Shown here one piece after another: positions 7,352-10,065 of a stretch of DNA of 10,065 nucleotides; the first letter of the stretch is position 1; every line of letters begins with the position of its first letter. The position numbers and the translations under genes were made by a program. Source of the DNA: Terriglobia bacterium (GTDB lineage Bacteria > Acidobacteriota > Terriglobia > UBA7540); NCBI GenBank assembly GCA_020072905.1, contig JAIQGB010000237.1:1-10065 (forward strand), given 5' to 3'. The notes under the pieces are model-generated. The model was not told the origin of the DNA. It saw nothing but the letters and a program-made list of their open reading frames with translations, and made no database searches.

Positions 7352-8380
7352 ATGATACGAAGATTGGTAATGGTAGCGGGGATGACGGCGATCATCGCCG
7401 CGATGGCTGCTCCGGCCCGCGCGGCGCGGAAGGTCGTGGAGCGCATCATCGCCCGCGTCAACAGCGAGATCATTACCCAGCGTCAGTACGAGCGCGAGCG
7501 CGATAAGCTCCGTCAGGACCTCTCTCGGCAATTCGCCGGTGCCGAACTTGACGCCAAAGTGAAGGAGTTCAGCAAGGACCTGTTGCGCGACCTGATCGAT
7601 CAGGCGCTGATGGTCCAGAAGGCCAAGGACCTGGACGTCAACGTCGAAACCGACGTCGTCAAGCGGCTGGACGAGATCCGCCAGAGCTTCAATTTGGGGT
7701 CCCTCGAAGACCTGCAGAAGGAAGTCGAGAAGCAGGGCATTCTGTGGGAGGACTTCAAGGAGAACATCCGGCGCAACCTGCTCATGCGCGAGGTGATCGG
7801 CCGGGAAGTGGGCCGCACAATCATCATCTCTCGCGAAGACGCTCGCAAGTACTTCGGGGAGCACAAGCAGGAATTCGCCTCCCCCGGAGGCGTGTCACTC
7901 GCCCAGATCCTCATTTCCAACGAAAAGCACAAGCCGGAGGAAGCGGAGAAGCGCGCCAAGGACGCCCTGGCGGAATTGAAGGCCGGCCAGAAATGGTCCG
8001 ACGTGGTCAGCCGATACTCCGATGATCCCGCCACCGCCAACGACGGGGGAAGCATCGGGTTCATGAAGGATGGAACGCTGGCCCCGGCCGTCAGCGCATC
8101 CATCGCCAAGCTCGACACGAACGAATTCTCGGACCTCATCCCCATCCAGACCGGCTTCATTATCCTGAGAGTGCTCGACCGGCGCCACCCGGGCATCCCC
8201 CCCTTCGAGGAAGTCGAGCAGCGCGTCCAAGAGGTTCTCTACAACCGGCAGATGCAGCCTGCCTTGCGGAAGTACTTGGTGGACCTGCGGCGCGACAGCT
8301 ACGTCTACTTGGCCCCCGGGTACGTGGATAGCGGCGCCGAACGGCCCAGCGAAACCGTGCTCGCCAAAAAGGGGCAATGA
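7352..8380 (+). CDS. SurA-like periplasmic chaperone / parvulin-type peptidyl-prolyl isomerase
   Basis: 342-aa exported folding factor, likely assisting outer-membrane proteins in the periplasm. A Sec signal peptide is visible: MIRR, a hydrophobic core to about residue 20, and an ARA-type cleavage site near 24. The SurA N-terminal-like helical region spans about 28-150, including VNSEIITQRQYERE and the LLRDLIDQALMVQKAKDL helix. One parvulin domain covers about 181-275, with the GGSIGFMKDGTL loop, and a C-terminal helical tail follows. Both histidines usually conserved in parvulins are replaced (Q185 in LAQILI, I270 in TGFIIL), so the isomerase activity is doubtful. I chose ATG 7352 because it begins the signal peptide; AAGG lies 10 nt upstream. 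An in-frame ATG at 7292 would place 20 polar residues before it. Its stop overlaps the next start as ATGA, so the two genes are translationally coupled. Confidence 0.9.
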   Translation: MIRRLVMVAGMTAIIAAMAAPARAARKVVERIIARVNSEIITQRQYERERDKLRQDLSRQFAGAELDAKVKEFSKDLLRDLIDQALMVQKAKDLDVNVETDVVKRLDEIRQSFNLGSLEDLQKEVEKQGILWEDFKENIRRNLLMREVIGREVGRTIIISREDARKYFGEHKQEFASPGGVSLAQILISNEKHKPEEAEKRAKDALAELKAGQKWSDVVSRYSDDPATANDGGSIGFMKDGTLAPAVSASIAKLDTNEFSDLIPIQTGFIILRVLDRRHPGIPPFEEVEQRVQEVLYNRQMQPALRKYLVDLRRDSYVYLAPGYVDSGAERPSETVLAKKGQ

Positions 8381-9333
8381 AATCCCAATTCGTCTCTGAC
8401 CTCACGCCCGGCACCCGCCTGGAAACAATCTTCCTGATTCACAGCAAGGAACGCAAGACCGCCAGCAACGGCCGGCCGTATTTGGACCTCGAGCTGCGCG
8501 ACGCGACCGGCGTCATCAAGGCCAAAGTCTGGGATTGCGATCGCCTGGACCAGGACTTTGAGGCGGAGGATTTCGTCTGGGTGCAAGGCAACGTGGACGC
8601 CTACCGCGGCACGCCCCAGGTAGTCGTCGCCAAGCTCCGCCGCTGCAGCGAGGAGGAAATCGATCCACGCGATTACCTGCCCCGCTCGAAACGCGACCCG
8701 GAGGAGATGTACGCGGCGCTCCTCGAACGCCTCCGCCGCGTTCCGGAAGGGCCCGTGCGTGCGCTGTTGCTCGCCGTGTTCGAGGACCTCTCCATCGCCG
8801 AGAAGTACAAGCTCGCCCCGGCGGCGATGAGCTACCACCACGCTTACCTGGGCGGCTTGCTCGAACACGTCCTCTCCCTGATTGAGCTCGGCGACGAGGT
8901 GTGCGACCACTACCCGTCCCTGCGGCGCGACCTTGTGCTGGCGGGGATTCTGCTGCACGATATCGGCAAGATCGAAGAACTCTCTTTCCGCCGGGGATTC
9001 CACTACACGACGCGCGGCCAACTGCTTGGGCATATCACCATCGGCCTGGAGATCGTCAACGAGAAGATGCGCGCCATCCCCGATTTCCCCGCTGACTTGC
9101 GCAATCAGATTGAGCACATCATCCTCTCGCATCATGGGGAGCTCGAATTCGGCTCGCCCAAACAGCCGGCGTTCCCGGAAGCCTTCGTCGTGCATGCGCT
9201 CGATAACCTCGATTCGAAACTGGAGAGCATGCGCGCCCAGTACGAGACGGATAAAAACCGCGAGGGCGATTTCACCGCCCGCAACCCGGCGCTGAAACGC
9301 GAACTGCTGAAGATTGATTCATTGAATCATTGA
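8377..9333 (+). CDS. yhaM: YhaM-like 3'-5' exoribonuclease (OB-fold plus HD domain)
   Basis: 318 aa, the normal length of YhaM/CBF1-type proteins, which degrade RNA (and ssDNA) from the 3' end in a metal-dependent way. Residues about 12-90 are an OB-fold nucleic-acid-binding domain (YLDLELRDATGVIKAKVWD, then the VQGNVDAYRG strand). The HD phosphohydrolase domain follows: His in LLEHVL (164), the HD pair in ILLHDIGK (194-195), His in LLGHI (219), SHHGE (251-255) and the final Asp in HALDNLDS (276). All expected metal ligands are present. The start overlaps the SurA-like stop as ATGA (8377-8380). The last codons (IDSLNH and the TGA at 9331-9333) lie inside the octamer repeat array that starts at 9313, so the C-terminal tail is set by the repeat. 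The gene symbol is by family resemblance; the RNA target is unknown. Confidence 0.9.
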   Translation: MKSQFVSDLTPGTRLETIFLIHSKERKTASNGRPYLDLELRDATGVIKAKVWDCDRLDQDFEAEDFVWVQGNVDAYRGTPQVVVAKLRRCSEEEIDPRDYLPRSKRDPEEMYAALLERLRRVPEGPVRALLLAVFEDLSIAEKYKLAPAAMSYHHAYLGGLLEHVLSLIELGDEVCDHYPSLRRDLVLAGILLHDIGKIEELSFRRGFHYTTRGQLLGHITIGLEIVNEKMRAIPDFPADLRNQIEHIILSHHGELEFGSPKQPAFPEAFVVHALDNLDSKLESMRAQYETDKNREGDFTARNPALKRELLKIDSLNH

Positions 9334-9348
9334 TTCATTGAGCCATTG
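9313..9348. repeat. Octamer tandem array, left arm (ATTGAWTC units)
   Basis: Four and a half 8-bp units in direct tandem: ATTGATTC, ATTGAATC, ATTGATTC, ATTGAGCC, ATTG. It is AT-rich in an otherwise GC-rich region and includes the yhaM stop codon. It faces an oppositely oriented array at 9406-9441; 9313-9340 matches the reverse complement of 9406-9433 at 26 of 28 positions, so a long hairpin or cruciform with a 65-nt loop is possible. Confidence 0.9.
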
Positions 9349-9405
9349 CCAGACAACATCAACGGACGTTCGGTTTCGCTTGATTCTCTTGGCTGCTCGC
9401 TCCTT

Positions 9406-9441
9406 CAATGGATCAATGATTCAATGAACCAATGACCCAAT
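9406..9441. repeat. Octamer tandem array, right arm (GAWTCAAT units)
   Basis: Units are CAAT, GGATCAAT, GATTCAAT, GAACCAAT and GACCCAAT: the same octamer family as at 9313-9348, in the opposite orientation. The array runs into the next gene: the FabZ-like ATG (9432-9434) lies within it. The 57-bp centre between the arms (9349-9405) has no ORF and no repeat unit. Confidence 0.9.
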
Positions 9442-9893
9442 TCTCTCAATCCGCGATTCAGCGCATCCTCCCCCACCGCTACCCTTTCCTGCTCATCGAC
9501 CGCGTTACAGAGCTCGAACCCGGCAAACGCATTGTGGGCATCAAGAATTTCACGGGTAACGAGGAGCCGCCCCTCGGCTATTCGCCGGACTCCCCGCAGG
9601 TGCCGACGGGGATTCTGCTCGAAGCCGTGACGCAGCTTGGCGCCATCCTGGTTCTCGAGCGCCCGGAAATGGCCGGCAAGCTGGCCTTCATTCTGCAGAT
9701 CAACTCCGCCCAATTGCACAAGCCCGTCTATCCCGGCGACACGCTGCGCATGGAGGCCGAGGTCGTCAAGATGGGCGAGCGCTTCGGCGAACTGCGCGGC
9801 CTGGCTTATCGCGAGGACGAGCTGGTCGCCGAGGGCCAGATGCGCTTCGCCGTCGCCAATGCCTCGGAAGTCCAGGCCTCCGTCGGCAGGTAG
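9432..9893 (+). CDS. FabZ-like hotdog-fold protein, catalytic His replaced
   Basis: 153-aa hotdog protein resembling (3R)-hydroxyacyl-ACP dehydratase FabZ, which removes water in fatty-acid elongation. Family marks are ILPHRYPFLLIDRV (residues 12-25), the IVGIKNFTGNE strand, the GILLEAVTQ central helix with Glu64 at the catalytic Glu site, and HKPVYPGDTLRMEAEV (96-111). An ungapped comparison with E. coli FabZ as I remember it (GHFPGKPIFPG ahead of LILEAMAQ) puts Tyr50 where the catalytic His is expected, and the local sequence is GYSPDSPQVPTG. It may not be a standard dehydratase; a thioesterase, an acyl-binding partner or a lineage-specific variant are options. No SD precedes ATG 9432, which lies inside the right octamer array. 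The gene follows yhaM by 98 bp and precedes a dus gene by 66 bp. Confidence 0.85.
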   Translation: MTQFSQSAIQRILPHRYPFLLIDRVTELEPGKRIVGIKNFTGNEEPPLGYSPDSPQVPTGILLEAVTQLGAILVLERPEMAGKLAFILQINSAQLHKPVYPGDTLRMEAEVVKMGERFGELRGLAYREDELVAEGQMRFAVANASEVQASVGR

Positions 9894-9920
9894 CCGTGGA
9901 TATCGGGACGAACCCTCCGG

Positions 9921-9950
9921 TTGCCTATCAACGCGCTTTCCTGCCAGAAT
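9921..9950 (+). promoter_or_regulatory. Weak sigma70-like promoter candidate before dus gene
   Basis: TTGCCT (9921-9926) and CAGAAT (9945-9950) are separated by 18 bp in the 66-bp gap before the dus gene. The -10 box matches the consensus only partly, and the ATG at 9960 would fall within a few bases of the predicted start site, leaving almost no leader for the purine-rich GCGAGAG. Weak support. Confidence 0.2.
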
Positions 9951-9959
9951 AGCGAGAGT

Positions 9960-10065
9960 ATGTTCTTCGAAGAACTGCGCATCCGCAACGTGGCGATCCG
10001 GCCTGCGCACATCCTGGCGCCGATGGCGGGGATCACCGACACGGTCTTCCACCGCTTCATCAAGC
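9960..10065 (+). CDS. tRNA-dihydrouridine synthase, N-terminal fragment (runs off window)
   Basis: First 35 codons of a Dus-family flavoenzyme, which reduces uridine to dihydrouridine in tRNA D-loops with FMN and NADPH. The diagnostic FMN-binding N-terminal motif LAPMAGITD is at residues 19-27, followed by TVFHRFIK. The frame is open to the right edge, so the gene continues beyond the window. Start ATG 9960 is preceded by the purine-rich GCGAGAG, and no earlier start is needed. DusB-type is most likely from the motif, but the catalytic Cys and C-terminal domain are outside, so the subfamily is not assigned. Confidence 0.85.
   Translation, partial: MFFEELRIRNVAIRPAHILAPMAGITDTVFHRFIK

Noticed and set aside
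9380..9409. TTGATT-N18-TTCAAT promoter for the FabZ-like gene
   Set aside because: Only 4/6 matches in each box, and the -10 candidate is made of the repeat itself; too weak to list as a feature.
9313..9441. CRISPR array or simple rho-independent terminator
   Set aside because: Repeat unit of 8 bp without unique spacers rules out CRISPR; the AT-rich hairpin with a 65-nt loop and no T tract is not a normal terminator.

Overview
The window reads as a GC-rich Gram-negative chromosome segment made mostly of housekeeping genes. The strongest clues are an ADP-heptose (LPS core) nucleotidyltransferase, a periplasmic SurA-type protein, and a tightly packed order of transcription-repair coupling factor, SurA-like protein and OB/HD-domain exonuclease. 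I think Acidobacteriota or a related lineage most likely; this is inferred from gene content and order, not from a database search.

Layout. Positions 1-83 hold the 3' part of a tRNA-Leu(CAA), cut at its 5' end by the window edge and followed by an intrinsic terminator (98-125). A small XRE-type DNA-binding protein follows (251-598, TTG start). It converges on a minus-strand pair: a geranylgeranyl-reductase-family flavoprotein (2071-3294) and hemL (745-2031). Divergent from that pair, with only 27 bp between start codons, is a plus-strand run: rfaE2-like nucleotidyltransferase (3322-3750), mfd (3766-7290), SurA-like chaperone (7352-8380) and YhaM-like HD exoribonuclease (8377-9333, ATGA overlap). 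A FabZ-like hotdog protein (9432-9893) and the start of a tRNA-dihydrouridine synthase (9960 to the right edge) complete it.

How the genes relate. The plus-strand run mixes envelope biogenesis (heptose activation, outer-membrane protein chaperone, FabZ-like acyl enzyme) with transcription-coupled repair and RNA metabolism (Mfd, YhaM, Dus). The minus-strand pair links tetrapyrrole synthesis (HemL) with isoprenoid-chain reduction. Almost all sequence is coding; no intergenic gap exceeds 300 bp.

Points deserving a second look. (1) Two oppositely oriented arrays of an 8-bp repeat (ATTGAWTC / GAWTCAAT) lie between yhaM and the FabZ-like gene. They supply the yhaM stop codon and the FabZ-like start codon, and the right array spells a ladder of ATGA-overlapping three-codon mini-ORFs leading into that start. 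(2) The FabZ-like protein has Tyr where the catalytic His of FabZ should be. (3) The SurA-like parvulin domain lacks both conserved histidines. I see no mobile element, CRISPR array or recognisable new defence system.
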